From assembly GCF_035968265.1 (NCBI RefSeq), contig NZ_JAVYIM010000008.1:1-64000 (forward strand): DNA of 64,000 nt, in the 5' to 3' direction. Both the position numbers and the translations under genes were made by a program. The stretch is from Nitrosarchaeum sp. (GTDB taxonomy: Archaea > Thermoproteota > Nitrososphaeria > Nitrososphaerales > Nitrosopumilaceae). Every line of letters begins with the position of its first letter. Within the stretch, counting starts at the first letter, position 1. The notes under the pieces are model-generated. The model had not been told where the DNA came from, searched no databases, and worked only from the letters and a program-made list of their open reading frames with translations. Shown here piece after piece: positions 6,394 to 15,723 of this stretch.

Positions 6394-7476
6394 CTAAATT
6401 TTACCTTTTTTGTAAAGCATCTCTGCTAACAAAACAGCTCCTTTTGCGGAACCCATTTTTTTATTATGTGAGAATAACACATACTTTAATCCATGATCAA
6501 ATAATTCTTCTTTTTCAACTCTTCCAATTGTTGTCGTCATACCATCACCTACACTACGTTCCATTCTTGGTTGAGGTCGTGTTGGATCTTCATGAAATGC
6601 ATAATACTTTTCAGGAGATGAAGGAAGTCCTACTACGGTACTCTCATTATTGGCATCATCGTAGACTTGTTTGGCACTTTGTGAGTCAATCTCCTTTTCA
6701 GTTTCCACAAAAACTGATTCTGTATGACCGTCAATTACTGGAACTCTGGTACATGTACAGCTGACTTTAATGTTAGCATCTTGAATTTTTCCGTTTATCA
6801 ATTTACCTAGGATTTTTCTAGTTTCAATTCTTACTTTTTCTTCTTCTTTTGCAATGAATGGTATGATGTTATCTGTGATGTTCATTGCAGATACCCCAGG
6901 GGCACGACCTGCACCGGATATTGCTTGCATAGAAGTCATCATCACTTTTTTTGCACCATATTTTTCATAAAGTGGTTTTAAAGTAATTGCTAAACCTGTA
7001 GTGGTGCAATTTGGTAGAGGCGCAACCCAACCTTTCCAATTTCTATTCCTTTTTTGTATTTCTAATAATTCCGATTGTTCATCATTAATTCCAGGAATTA
7101 AAATTGGTACATCCTCTTCATAACGATAAGCTGAACTAGTTGAAATAACTGGTAACTCTGCTGCTATCTGAGTTTCAATATCTCTGGCTGCCTTTGATTC
7201 AACTGCCGAAAATACCAAGTCTAATTGAGTTAAATCTAACTCGCTAATGTTTTTCACAGTCATTTCTTTTATGTATTCAGGAATTTGTCCGTCTACTTCC
7301 CATGAAATTATTCCACTATTGGGATCTCTGATTGCTTCAAGATATTTTTTTCCAGCGGATCGCTCAGATGCTGCTATCTGTGTAACTTGAAACCAAGGAT
7401 GATTATTTAATGATAATACAAATTCTTGTCCTACTGAACCTGTAACTCCTACAATTGCAACTCTTTTCTTATCCAT
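6394..7476 (-). CDS. asd: Aspartate-semialdehyde dehydrogenase
   Basis: This 360-residue enzyme reduces aspartyl-4-phosphate to aspartate-4-semialdehyde with NADPH, feeding threonine, methionine and lysine synthesis. The nucleotide-binding GVTGSVGQEF starts at residue 10. The catalytic cysteine is Cys157 in LPNCTTTGLAITLKPLYEKYGAK. The dimer/substrate region contains GAGRAPGVSAMNITDNIIPF and the acyl-phosphate-binding CTCTRVPVIDGHTESVFVE. These features and the length fit the archaeal/fungal form of the enzyme. It is 71 bases upstream of the Lrp-type gene on the same strand. Threonine synthase (thrC) is encoded at 42667 in the same window. Confidence 0.95.
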   Translation of the reverse strand: MDKKRVAIVGVTGSVGQEFVLSLNNHPWFQVTQIAASERSAGKKYLEAIRDPNSGIISWEVDGQIPEYIKEMTVKNISELDLTQLDLVFSAVESKAARDIETQIAAELPVISTSSAYRYEEDVPILIPGINDEQSELLEIQKRNRNWKGWVAPLPNCTTTGLAITLKPLYEKYGAKKVMMTSMQAISGAGRAPGVSAMNITDNIIPFIAKEEEKVRIETRKILGKLINGKIQDANIKVSCTCTRVPVIDGHTESVFVETEKEIDSQSAKQVYDDANNESTVVGLPSSPEKYYAFHEDPTRPQPRMERSVGDGMTTTIGRVEKEELFDHGLKYVLFSHNKKMGSAKGAVLLAEMLYKKGKI

Positions 7477-7560
7477 GATCTAAAAAATCATTCATACAAT
7501 TAATAATCGTTTTCTGAATTTAAGCAAAACATACTATATTAGCACAGAATATTTCAAATT

Positions 7561-8634
7561 ATGAGAATAAATCCCTACATATCTAAACATAAACGAATTC
7601 ATCATGGGGGTCCGTTTTCAACAAATAATCCTAATTCAGATATTGTGGATTTTAGCTCAAATATTAGCCCTCTTGGGATTCCTTCAATTGTTCGTAAAAC
7701 AATAAAAAATCAGATTAATTCAGTACAAATCTATCCTGATTCAGATTCTATACAACTTAGAAAAAATCTAGAACACTATACCAAAATACCATCATCTCAA
7801 ATTGTTGTAGGGAATGGTGCTACAGAAATCATCTATAATTTCTGCAGATCTTTTCTATCTGATAAAACACCTGTTTTGATTCCAATTCCAACATTTGGTG
7901 AATATGAATCTGCAGCAAAACTGTGTGGGGCAAAAATTACATTTTTTAAAACACTGAATCTAGAAAAAAATCTTGATGAATTTATTTCTAAAATTCCAAA
8001 TACTGGATGCATCTTTATTTGTAATCCGAACAACCCGACAGGAAATCTTCTCTCAAAACAAACATTACAAAAAATAATCATATTAGCAAATAAACAGAAA
8101 ACTTTAGTGTTTGTAGATGAATGTTTTATTGAATTAGTACCAGATTATGATGAATCTATTATTCATCTAATTAGGAAATATAACAATTTGTTTATTTTAA
8201 GATCTTTGACAAAATCATTTGCATTAGCTGGATTACGAATTGGTTATGGAATAGGTTCAAAACAAATGGCTTTAGTTTTAAATAAAATTAGTATTCCTTG
8301 GAATATCTCTGGATTAGCACAACAAGCAGCATCTGCTGCTCTTTTAGATAGATTTTATTTAGACAAGGTTAAAAAATTAATCAAAAAAGAATCCTTGTAT
8401 CTCATAAATGGCATTTCCAAACTAAAAAATTTTCAATGTATTGATACCTCTACAAATTTTATTTTAATAAAAACGAAAATAAAATCAAATGTACTGCAAA
8501 AAAAACTACTTGAAAGAAAAATTTTAGTTCGTGATTGTAGAACAATTCGAGGATTAAATAATAATTACATCCGAATTGCTGTAAAGACAAGACAAGAAAA
8601 TCAAAAATTAATCAATGCTTTGGAGAGATTATGA
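7561..8634 (+). CDS. Class I/II PLP aminotransferase fold: probable threonine-phosphate decarboxylase-type enzyme
   Basis: 357 residues of the HisC/CobD family. The PLP-binding lysine is in RSLTKSFALAGLRIGYG. The substrate-cofactor motifs GNGATEIIYNFC, NPNNPTGN and FVDECFIELV are all present. A true hisC lies in the histidine operon at 36777, and this gene opens a cobalamin operon whose next gene overlaps it by four bases. I therefore favour L-threonine-O-3-phosphate decarboxylase (CobD), which makes the (R)-1-aminopropan-2-ol phosphate linker for the nucleotide loop. Sequence alone cannot exclude an aminotransferase activity. ATG start; the N-terminal HHGGPF segment is typical of the CobD/CobC branch. 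Confidence 0.8.
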   Translation: MRINPYISKHKRIHHGGPFSTNNPNSDIVDFSSNISPLGIPSIVRKTIKNQINSVQIYPDSDSIQLRKNLEHYTKIPSSQIVVGNGATEIIYNFCRSFLSDKTPVLIPIPTFGEYESAAKLCGAKITFFKTLNLEKNLDEFISKIPNTGCIFICNPNNPTGNLLSKQTLQKIIILANKQKTLVFVDECFIELVPDYDESIIHLIRKYNNLFILRSLTKSFALAGLRIGYGIGSKQMALVLNKISIPWNISGLAQQAASAALLDRFYLDKVKKLIKKESLYLINGISKLKNFQCIDTSTNFILIKTKIKSNVLQKKLLERKILVRDCRTIRGLNNNYIRIAVKTRQENQKLINALERL

Positions 8635-9470
8635 AATCGTTAATGATACAAGGTACCTCATCTGGATCTGGAAAAACTACACTTGTTACATCTCTGTGTA
8701 GAATTTTTTCAGATAAGGGATTTTCCGTAGCGCCTTTCAAATCTCAAAACATGTCAAATTATGCATACCAAACAAATGATTTTGAAATATCTCGTGCTCA
8801 AGCAATCCAAGCAATAGCAGCTAGATGTGAAATTACTCCCGATCTAAATCCAATTTTATTGAAACCTCTAGGAAATTATTATAGCGATGTATATCTCAAT
8901 GGAATATTGTTTAAAAAAATGCATGCTTCAGAATATTATAAAAAATTTGTAACAACCAAAGGATTAACGATTGCTACCAAATCATTTAAGCGTCTTCAAA
9001 GAAATCACGATTTGATTATTTTAGAAGGAGCTGGTTCGCCTGCTGAAATTAATTTGCAAAAATTTGATATTGCAAATATGAAAATGGCAGAAATATCTAA
9101 TTCTTCAGTATTGTTAATTTCAGATATTGATAGAGGAGGTTCGTTTGCCAGTATTGTAGGCACTATGTCTCTTTTAGAAAAAAAATATCAAAAGTTGGTT
9201 AAAGGTTTTGTAATTAATAAATTTCGAGGTGATATCAATATACTAAAACCAGGTTTTAAAAAAATTAAAGAAATAACAAATCGTCCAGTATTAGGTACGA
9301 TACCGATGACTAACTTAGATTTGCCTGAGGAAGATTCTTTGAATGGTAATGACAAGAAAATGACTTGGAATAAGAAAAATCTCGTTAAGATAGAAAGTGA
9401 AATTGATAAACTTAGTAAATTAGTAAAATCAAATTTGAATATTGCTGAAATAGAGAGAATGATTAGTTGA
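8631..9470 (+). CDS. Cobyric acid synthase (CbiP/CobQ) lacking the glutaminase domain
   Basis: 279 residues that match only the N-terminal ATP-dependent synthetase half of CobQ: the P-loop GTSSGSGKTTLVTSL, the substrate loop PFKSQNMSNYAYQT, EISRAQAIQAIAA, NPILLKPLG, LEGAGSPAEINL and SDIDRGGSFASIVG. Usual CobQ/CbiP proteins are about 480-500 residues and carry a C-terminal class I glutamine amidotransferase domain with a catalytic Cys/His pair. Here the protein ends after a short helical tail (KIESEIDKLSKLVK) exactly where the next gene begins (TTGA overlap), so no remnant of that domain is left. It would amidate adenosyl-cobyrinic a,c-diamide side chains using free ammonia or a separate glutaminase. 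Confidence 0.85.
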   Translation: MKSLMIQGTSSGSGKTTLVTSLCRIFSDKGFSVAPFKSQNMSNYAYQTNDFEISRAQAIQAIAARCEITPDLNPILLKPLGNYYSDVYLNGILFKKMHASEYYKKFVTTKGLTIATKSFKRLQRNHDLIILEGAGSPAEINLQKFDIANMKMAEISNSSVLLISDIDRGGSFASIVGTMSLLEKKYQKLVKGFVINKFRGDINILKPGFKKIKEITNRPVLGTIPMTNLDLPEEDSLNGNDKKMTWNKKNLVKIESEIDKLSKLVKSNLNIAEIERMIS

Positions 9471-10438
9471 TAATTGAATCCATCCTGGTTGTATTTTTTG
9501 CACTCATATTAGATTTCACAGTAGGAGATCCGAGAAATAAATTTCATCCTACTGCTTGGATTGGTTCATTAATTGCAAAATTAACTCCTTATACAAAAAA
9601 TTCATCAGAAAATTTGGAAAAACTAGGTGGTTTTTTTATCATTTTAATTTCCAGTGGAATAGTCATATCCCTAGTTATTTTTTTGGAAATTGGAATTAAC
9701 TTAATTTCGATAGATTACATTTACATAATTATTTCAGTAATTGTAGGAAGTATATTGTTAAAATCAACTATTGCAATAAAAGGAATGGAAAAACATGCAA
9801 TAGCAGTTGTTACTGCACTAGAACAAGACAACATTTCTTCTGCTAGAGATAACCTATCAATGATTGTAAAGCGAAATACTAAGAATCTTGATAAAAATCA
9901 TGTATATTCAGGCGTACTAGAAAGTATCAGTGAAAATACAGTTGATGGTATAACTGGGCCCCTTTTCTATTTTACATTTTTTGGTTTACCTGGTGCCTTT
10001 GTTTACCGAGTAGTCAATACTGCTGATTCCATGATTGGATACAAGACAGATATTTTCAAAAATATTGGATGGTTTGGAGCAAAATGTGATACAATTTTGA
10101 ATTACATTCCATCAAGACTTACTGGATTTATCATGGTAGTTAGTGCGATGATTCTAGGAAATAATTGGAAAAAGTCTTTTGAAATAATGATTCGTGATGG
10201 AAAGAAAACTGAAAGTTCTAATGCTGGTTATCCAATGGCAGCTATCGCAGGAGCATTAGGAACAAAATTTGAAAAACTGGATCACTATTCATTAGGTGAT
10301 GGAAATGTTTCATTTACTAAAGATCATGTCAGGTCAGCAATTTTAATAATGAAAGTTACATCGATATTATTTTGTGGAATGGTTGTCGTTCCACTTCTCT
10401 TACTTTTATCATATTTAGGTTGGTGGATTCATGCTTAA
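9467..10438 (+). CDS. cbiB: Adenosylcobinamide-phosphate synthase
   Basis: A 323-residue membrane protein that joins adenosylcobyric acid to the aminopropanol (phosphate) linker. It opens with a hydrophobic helix followed by the family signature LDFTVGDPRNKFHPTAWIG. Later come VLESISENTVDGITGPLFYF, YRVVNTADSMIGYK, FGAKCDTILNYIPSRLTG and SSNAGYPMAAIAGALG, all typical of CbiB/CobD. Four or five membrane segments are visible. The TTG start overlaps the cbiP stop and the 3' end overlaps cobS by eight bases. In the Salmonella naming this is cbiB; in Pseudomonas it is cobD. Confidence 0.93.
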   Translation: MIIESILVVFFALILDFTVGDPRNKFHPTAWIGSLIAKLTPYTKNSSENLEKLGGFFIILISSGIVISLVIFLEIGINLISIDYIYIIISVIVGSILLKSTIAIKGMEKHAIAVVTALEQDNISSARDNLSMIVKRNTKNLDKNHVYSGVLESISENTVDGITGPLFYFTFFGLPGAFVYRVVNTADSMIGYKTDIFKNIGWFGAKCDTILNYIPSRLTGFIMVVSAMILGNNWKKSFEIMIRDGKKTESSNAGYPMAAIAGALGTKFEKLDHYSLGDGNVSFTKDHVRSAILIMKVTSILFCGMVVVPLLLLLSYLGWWIHA

Positions 10439-11156
10439 AGAAATTGGTTCTGTTTTTTCATTTCTGACCATCGTTCCAATTGGTAATTCAAGTCTTGAAA
10501 CAATTGCAAGATACATGTATCTTTTTCCAGTCGTAGGAATTGTAATTGGTTTAATTGTTGGCTCAATCGGATTTGGACTCTCGTTATTTTTAGATCCATT
10601 GATAGTAAGTTTACTAGTTGTTACTTCATTTGCAATACTTACAGGTATACATCACACTGATGGTTTAGCAGATTTTGCTGATGGTTTAATGGTAAAAGGT
10701 ACAAAAGAACAAAAACTTGCGGCGATGAAAGATCTCTCTACTGGTTCTGCAGGAATGGTAACAATAGTTTTGCATATTGTGGGATTATTAATTATAATAT
10801 CACTATCAACTGGGTATCAATTATTTCTAGCAATTTTACTAAGTGAAATAATTGCAAAATTTTCAATGGTTTTAATGGCAAGTATTGGGAAATCTGCATC
10901 TCTAGGATCCAATTCTCCTTTTGTTGAAATGATGAAAAATAAAAGTAAATTGTTAGTAGCAGCTGTTATTACTTTAATCCCTATGATTTTGCTTGGTGGC
11001 CACACAGGTTTACTCGTATTTGGAATAGGCGTGACTTTAACCACGTTTCTAGTTATTTTGAGTACTCGCAGCTTTGGAGGAATTACTGGAGATGTTTTTG
11101 GAGCTACTAATGAATTAACACGACTTGCATCTCTTTTGGTCTTTGTTTCAGTATGA
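10431..11156 (+). CDS. cobS: Adenosylcobinamide-GDP ribazoletransferase (cobalamin synthase)
   Basis: A 241-residue polytopic membrane protein that attaches alpha-ribazole (phosphate) to adenosylcobinamide-GDP as the last step of cobalamin assembly. The family signature THHTDGLADFADGL is present as GIHHTDGLADFADGLMVKGT near residue 75, followed by MKDLSTGSAGMVTIV. The C-terminal RSFGGITGDVFGATNE motif binds metal and substrate. The ATG start lies inside the end of cbiB, and the stop overlaps the ATG of the following nucleotidyltransferase. Confidence 0.95.
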   Translation: MLKEIGSVFSFLTIVPIGNSSLETIARYMYLFPVVGIVIGLIVGSIGFGLSLFLDPLIVSLLVVTSFAILTGIHHTDGLADFADGLMVKGTKEQKLAAMKDLSTGSAGMVTIVLHIVGLLIIISLSTGYQLFLAILLSEIIAKFSMVLMASIGKSASLGSNSPFVEMMKNKSKLLVAAVITLIPMILLGGHTGLLVFGIGVTLTTFLVILSTRSFGGITGDVFGATNELTRLASLLVFVSV

Positions 11157-11737
11157 TTGGCATTGTGATGGCAGGTGGCAAAGGAAGTAGAATGAGTTTA
11201 ACTGGAGAAAAACTACTTCTAAAATATAAAAAACCTGTAATTCTTCACGTCATTGATGCTTTAAGAGATTCTGATTGTTTTTCAAAAATATTGGGAATCA
11301 CTAGCTCTAATTCACCCCAAACAAAGAAATTTTTAGAAGAAAATAGAATTGAGCTTTTTAATACTACTGGTGATGGTTATGTCAATGATCTTAATTTAGT
11401 TCTTAAATCATTAAATGATTTTGTTTTGATTACATCAGCTGATTTACCATTTTTAGATGGTGATATAATTAAAAAAATTATAACTCAATGTGATTTAGAA
11501 CATATTTGGACGACAATTATTATTACAAAGAAATTTCTTGATTCTTTACATCTTTCATCTGATTATTGGTTTGAGTTTGAGAATCAACTATGCTGTTATT
11601 CTGGAATTTCATTAGTAAATGCAAAAAAAATTTTAACTATGGAAAATATATCTGAAAAATTTATAATAATTGATGACAAAAGAATTGCTTTTAATCTAAA
11701 TACAAAACAAGATTATGATTTACTCGGCACTGCCTGA
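11153..11737 (+). CDS. cobY: Adenosylcobinamide-phosphate guanylyltransferase (archaeal CobY type)
   Basis: A 194-residue nucleotidyltransferase. The N-terminal GTP-binding loop is MIGIVMAGGKGSRM, followed by EKLLLKYKKPVILHVI. The acidic metal-binding segment is VLITSADLPFLDGDIIKKI. The lack of a CobU-type P-loop kinase and the position at the end of the cobalamin operon identify it as the archaeal non-orthologous replacement for CobU, which transfers GMP from GTP to adenosylcobinamide phosphate. The start overlaps the cobS stop. Its last 18 bases overlap the 3' end of the ribosomal protein S27e gene on the opposite strand. Confidence 0.9.
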   Translation: MIGIVMAGGKGSRMSLTGEKLLLKYKKPVILHVIDALRDSDCFSKILGITSSNSPQTKKFLEENRIELFNTTGDGYVNDLNLVLKSLNDFVLITSADLPFLDGDIIKKIITQCDLEHIWTTIIITKKFLDSLHLSSDYWFEFENQLCCYSGISLVNAKKILTMENISEKFIIIDDKRIAFNLNTKQDYDLLGTA

Positions 11738-11917
11738 GATTTTACCATTAATTTTTGCTTTAGAACCTGTTGGCTCTGCAATATTGTTACCACAAGAATT
11801 GCATACAACAACTTGTGAAGCATGAGAATATACCACTTGTAATTCACCGCATTCATTGCAATTAACTTTCTGGAATTTACTTGATGGCTTTGGAATTTCA
11901 ACGTGATCTTTTTTCAT
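11720..11917 (-). CDS. rps27e: Small ribosomal subunit protein S27e
   Basis: 65 residues with a zinc ribbon of two Cys pairs, NCNECGE and CNSCGNN, around a short beta core (LQVVYSHASQVVVC), and the family tail PTGSKAKI. S27e sits on the 30S platform. Length and Cys spacing match archaeal S27e. The gene is directly downstream of L44e with an overlapping ATGA, an arrangement found widely in archaea. Its end overlaps cobY tail to tail. Confidence 0.95.
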   Translation of the reverse strand: MKKDHVEIPKPSSKFQKVNCNECGELQVVYSHASQVVVCNSCGNNIAEPTGSKAKINGKISGSAE

Positions 11918-12195
11918 GCTGCCACCAACTCAAATTTTCTAATTCTAATGCCTATTTTATTATATTTCTTTTTGCATACTGTACATGTCATTATAGGAGT
12001 CACTTTCTTTGTAGTTTTTGCAGGTTTTGCAAGTTTTGGGAATTTTTGTCCACCATACCCTCGTTTACGCTCAGCGTGTCTACGTTCTCCTCTTGCTGAA
12101 CCCCTTCTTTTTCCAGCCTTGTATATGGAGACCTTTTGCTCAGTATGTGTTTTACATTTTGCACAATACTTTCGCATAACCTTAGGTATGTTCAT
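11914..12195 (-). CDS. rpl44e: Large ribosomal subunit protein L44e
   Basis: 93 residues, strongly basic. The N-terminal MNIPKVMRKYCAKCKTHTEQ and the C-terminal CTVCKKKYNKIGIRIRKFEL give the two Cys pairs of the L44e zinc site. The linker GKRRGSARGERRHAERKRGYGGQ is the RNA-binding arm near the tRNA E site. ATG start at 12195; the stop overlaps the S27e start by four bases, so the two are one operon. The 48-base gap to the divergent adenine deaminase gene must hold both promoters. Confidence 0.96.
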   Translation of the reverse strand: MNIPKVMRKYCAKCKTHTEQKVSIYKAGKRRGSARGERRHAERKRGYGGQKFPKLAKPAKTTKKVTPIMTCTVCKKKYNKIGIRIRKFELVAA

Positions 12196-12243
12196 ATGAA
12201 AAAAACCGCCTCAACGGTAATTTAAGCATTGAATCTATAATAG

Positions 12244-14028
12244 GTGCATAATCTAAGAAAATTCGTGACTTCGAGCCTAGCAAATTCGATTTCTTCATTA
12301 AATTCAGTAGCTATGGGTGACAAAAAAGCAGATCTTGTGCTAAAAAACTGCTCATTGGTGTCTGTTTATACTAAAGAAATTATTCCAAAAATTCAGATCG
12401 CAATAGTAGATGATCGTATAGCATATGTTGGACCAAACGCTGGACATGCAATTGGATCAAAAACAACTATTATTGATATTGAAGAAAAATATGCAGGACC
12501 AGGCTTTGCTGATCCACACTTACACATAGATCAATTTGTTTTACCATCCGAACTTGCAAAAAAATCATTATTATGTGGCGTAACATCTCTTTTCTCAGAT
12601 CCAATAGACATCGTTAGTGTATCTGGATACAAAGGATTTCAAGAGTTTCTGAAACTTGGTGAAGATTTACCAATTAGGATATTTCAAGTTGTTCCAGGAG
12701 GTCTACCGGTAGATGGAAAATTTAGTCATAGCAAAACTTTATCGTTATCACAAGAAAAATTAGCAGTAAAACATCCTCATGTTTTAGGACTAGGAGAAGT
12801 TTTTTCATGGACCAAAGTAACGTTACGAGATCCTAAAACAATGAAATCTTTGAGTGCTATGTTGGAAGGTGATTGCATAATTAATGGACATACTGCTGGA
12901 GCAAGTGAAAAAAAACTCAATGCATACGTTGCATCGGGAATTCTATCTTGTCATGAGCCTATCAATTTTGATCAGGTTTTAGAAAGACTACGTCTAGGGA
13001 TGTGGATTATGATCAGAGAAGGATCAATTAGGCGTGACTTGAAAGAAATTATTCCACGTGTTTTGTCTCATGGAATTAATCTGGATAGACTGATGTTTTG
13101 TTCTGATGGACTTGATCCTACAGACTTGGTGCAATATGGCCATATCGATCATTGTGTAAGGGAATCTATCAAATTTGGTCTAAACCCTATTGATGCTATT
13201 TCAATGGCTTCAAAAAACTGCTTTGATTATTACAACATGAATAAAGACCTCGGTGGTATTGCTCCAGGAAAGATTGCCGATATCTTAATTTTTGATGATT
13301 TAAAATCTGTAAAGCCTAACAAAGTCTTTGTAGGTGGAAAATTAGTAGTATCTAACGGTAGTATTGTTACTTCGGTAAAGAAAAAAGTAATTCCTTCATG
13401 GATTAAAAAAACTATCAAATTAAAAAAACTCTCTCCAAAAGATTTTGTTATAAAGTCAAAAAAGAAAAGTGTTCTTGCAAATACTATTTTTATGCAAACT
13501 GAAATTATAACAAAACAAGGCTCTGTTGAATTATTTACTGAAAATGGCAACGTTTTAACTTCTTTGGATAAGGATGTGTGGAAAGTAGCTTCTTTTGATA
13601 GAATTCATGGAACTAACAAACATGTCATAGGATTTCTTGAAAATTTTGGAGCAGATATAGGTGCATTTGCATCTACTTGGAGTTTTCATGAAAACGACAT
13701 GATTGTAATTGGATCTAATGATTCTGATATGTCCATAGCCGCTAATATTCTTATCAAAAATCAAGGAGGTCTTGTTGTAGTAAAATCTGGAAAAATTATT
13801 GCATCATTGCCATTACAATTAGCAGGAATTATTTCTACTGACTCATTTGAAAAAGTTTTAACTAATTTTCAGCAAGTAAATAATTCCATTATAGATTCTG
13901 GATGCAAGTTTTCACGACCACATCTGATCCCACTTTTCTTACCATTCCTTGCTCTTCCCTCAATTCGAATACTTTCTGGAGGGATTGTTGATGTAAAGAA
14001 ACGATCTTACATTAATCCAATCTGCTAA
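12244..14028 (+). CDS. ade: Adenine deaminase
   Basis: This 594-residue amidohydrolase-superfamily enzyme converts adenine to hypoxanthine and ammonia. The metal-binding HxH is in GPGFADPHLHIDQFVLP. Further motifs are INGHTAGASEKKLNAYVASG, LSCHEPINFDQVLERLRLG, FCSDGLDPTDLVQYGHIDHC and the AMASKNCFDYYNM-like SMASKNCFDYY region. The C-terminal ~200 residues form the adenine-deaminase-specific beta domain. The start is GTG at 12244; an in-frame ATG at residue 24 (AMGDKKADLVLKN) is a possible shorter start. In an ammonia oxidiser the released ammonia could be used, but salvage of purines is the simple explanation, and guaA and guaB are in the same region. Confidence 0.92.
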   Translation: MHNLRKFVTSSLANSISSLNSVAMGDKKADLVLKNCSLVSVYTKEIIPKIQIAIVDDRIAYVGPNAGHAIGSKTTIIDIEEKYAGPGFADPHLHIDQFVLPSELAKKSLLCGVTSLFSDPIDIVSVSGYKGFQEFLKLGEDLPIRIFQVVPGGLPVDGKFSHSKTLSLSQEKLAVKHPHVLGLGEVFSWTKVTLRDPKTMKSLSAMLEGDCIINGHTAGASEKKLNAYVASGILSCHEPINFDQVLERLRLGMWIMIREGSIRRDLKEIIPRVLSHGINLDRLMFCSDGLDPTDLVQYGHIDHCVRESIKFGLNPIDAISMASKNCFDYYNMNKDLGGIAPGKIADILIFDDLKSVKPNKVFVGGKLVVSNGSIVTSVKKKVIPSWIKKTIKLKKLSPKDFVIKSKKKSVLANTIFMQTEIITKQGSVELFTENGNVLTSLDKDVWKVASFDRIHGTNKHVIGFLENFGADIGAFASTWSFHENDMIVIGSNDSDMSIAANILIKNQGGLVVVKSGKIIASLPLQLAGIISTDSFEKVLTNFQQVNNSIIDSGCKFSRPHLIPLFLPFLALPSIRILSGGIVDVKKRSYINPIC

Positions 14029-14071
14029 GTAATGTTAAAAAGGGGGATCACAAGGATTGTAGTTTATCTAA
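14029..14071 (+). promoter_or_regulatory. Promoter of the thermosome gene
   Basis: The 43-base gap contains GTTAAAAAG (about 14035-14043), a plausible box A, whose expected start site 25-27 bases downstream falls about five bases before the ATG at 14072. The transcript would be nearly leaderless, as at other strong genes in this window. Confidence 0.5.
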
Positions 14072-15667
14072 ATGGCATCAATTCAACAAACTCCAAATGG
14101 ACCAGTATTAGTTCTAAAAGAGAGTGCGCTACAACAAAAAGGTAAGGACGCTCAACACAACAATATTGCTGCTGCTAAACTAGTTGCTGAATTAGTTAGA
14201 AGCAGTTTAGGTCCACGAGGATTAGATAAGATGCTAGTTGATTCCTTAGGTGATGTTACTATTACTAATGATGGCGCAACCATCTTAAAAGAAATTGATG
14301 TTCAACATCCAGCTGCCAAAATGATGGTGGAAATTTCAAAAACAGTCGATAATGAAGTAGGAGATGGAACCACATCATCTGTAGTTTTTGGGGGTGCCCT
14401 TTTAGCTAAGGCAGAAGATCTTCTCAAAAAAGATGTTCATCCTTCTGTAATTATCGAAGGTTATCAAGCAGCAGCTGAAAAGACACTAGAGATCTATTCT
14501 CAAATGGCAAAAAAAATCCAACCTGATGATAGAGAAACACTTCTCAAAATTGCCACAACCAGTATGCAATCTAAATTAATCTCTGAAGATAGCGATATCC
14601 TCTCTAAAGTTGTAGTTGATGCAATCTTAAAAGTTGCAACAAAGAAGGCAGAGACCTATTCAGTTGATCTTGAAAATATTAAAGTTGAAAAGAAAGCCGG
14701 TGGTTCTATTACCGATACTCAAATTATCAAAGGCATTGTTTTAGATAAAGAAGTCGTTCATAGTGGAATGCCGACAAAAGTTGAGAAAGCAAAGATAGCA
14801 TTGTTGAATTCTGCCTTAGAAATTGAAAAGACTGAGATGAGTTCAGAAATTAGAATCACAGATCCAACACAAATGCAAATGTTTTTGGAAGAAGAAAATA
14901 GAATGCTCAAAACAATGGTTGACAAACTTCATAATGTTGGTGTTAATGTATTAATTTGCCAAAAAGGAATTGATGATATTGCACAGCATTATTTGGCAAA
15001 ATATGGTATCATGGCAGTTAGACGTGTTAAAGAAAGTGATATGATAAAACTTGGCAAAGCAACTGGTGGACGTGTTATTTCTAACCTCGATGATCTTACA
15101 GAAAAAGATCTTGGTACTGCAGACATTGCTCATCAAAAGAAAGTCGAATCTGATAAATGGGTATTTGTTGAAGGTTGTAAAAATCCACAATCTGTTACCT
15201 TGCTTATCAGAGGTGGTTCACAAAGAGTCATTGATGAAGTTGACCGTTCCATACATGACTCCTTAATGGTGGTAAAAGATGTTATTGAAAAACCAGAAAT
15301 TGTTGCAGGCGGTGGAGCACCAGAATCATTTGCTGCATCCCAACTAAAAGAATGGGCAGATAGTTTTGATGGTAGAGAACAACTTGCAATCAAAAAATAT
15401 GCTGAGGCACTTGAAATTATTCCTCTTACAATAGCAGAAAATGCTGGAATGGATCCTATTGATACAATGGCTACACTAAGATCAAAACAAAATCAAGGTC
15501 GTAAATGGACTGGAATTGATGCACGAAATACAAGAATTGCTGATATGCTTTCTATAGATGTTGTAGAGCCACTTGCAGTCAAAGAACAAATAATTAAATC
15601 TGCAACAGAAGCTGCATGCATGATTCTCAGAATTGATGATGTAATTTCTGTTTCTGGCGCACGATAA
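14072..15667 (+). CDS. Thermosome (group II chaperonin) subunit
   Basis: 531 residues. The ATP-binding motifs of group II chaperonins are all present: [54 protein letters not shown] and the C-terminal [18 protein letters not shown]. The middle contains the helical-protrusion apical domain. Eight or nine such subunits per ring fold proteins in an ATP-driven cycle with a built-in lid. The protein ends at VISVSGAR without the Gly/Met-rich GGM tail that many archaeal thermosome subunits carry, so it is either a tail-less paralogue or the normal form of this lineage. ATG start. No second subunit is in the window. Confidence 0.95.
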   Translation: MASIQQTPNGPVLVLKESALQQKGKDAQHNNIAAAKLVAELVRSSLGPRGLDKMLVDSLGDVTITNDGATILKEIDVQHPAAKMMVEISKTVDNEVGDGTTSSVVFGGALLAKAEDLLKKDVHPSVIIEGYQAAAEKTLEIYSQMAKKIQPDDRETLLKIATTSMQSKLISEDSDILSKVVVDAILKVATKKAETYSVDLENIKVEKKAGGSITDTQIIKGIVLDKEVVHSGMPTKVEKAKIALLNSALEIEKTEMSSEIRITDPTQMQMFLEEENRMLKTMVDKLHNVGVNVLICQKGIDDIAQHYLAKYGIMAVRRVKESDMIKLGKATGGRVISNLDDLTEKDLGTADIAHQKKVESDKWVFVEGCKNPQSVTLLIRGGSQRVIDEVDRSIHDSLMVVKDVIEKPEIVAGGGAPESFAASQLKEWADSFDGREQLAIKKYAEALEIIPLTIAENAGMDPIDTMATLRSKQNQGRKWTGIDARNTRIADMLSIDVVEPLAVKEQIIKSATEAACMILRIDDVISVSGAR

Positions 15668-15723
15668 AATTATTCAACAAATTTAGCTAAAACTTAAGCA
15701 ATCCTAATTGTATTGAATTATCG

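Noticed and set aside
6444-6764. Plus-strand frame of 106 codons opposite asd
   Set aside because: His/Leu/Tyr-rich, atypical composition; it is the antisense of a well conserved enzyme.
15051-15393. Overlapping frames on both strands within the thermosome gene
   Set aside because: They have no start context or recognisable domain, and the chaperonin frame is unambiguous.
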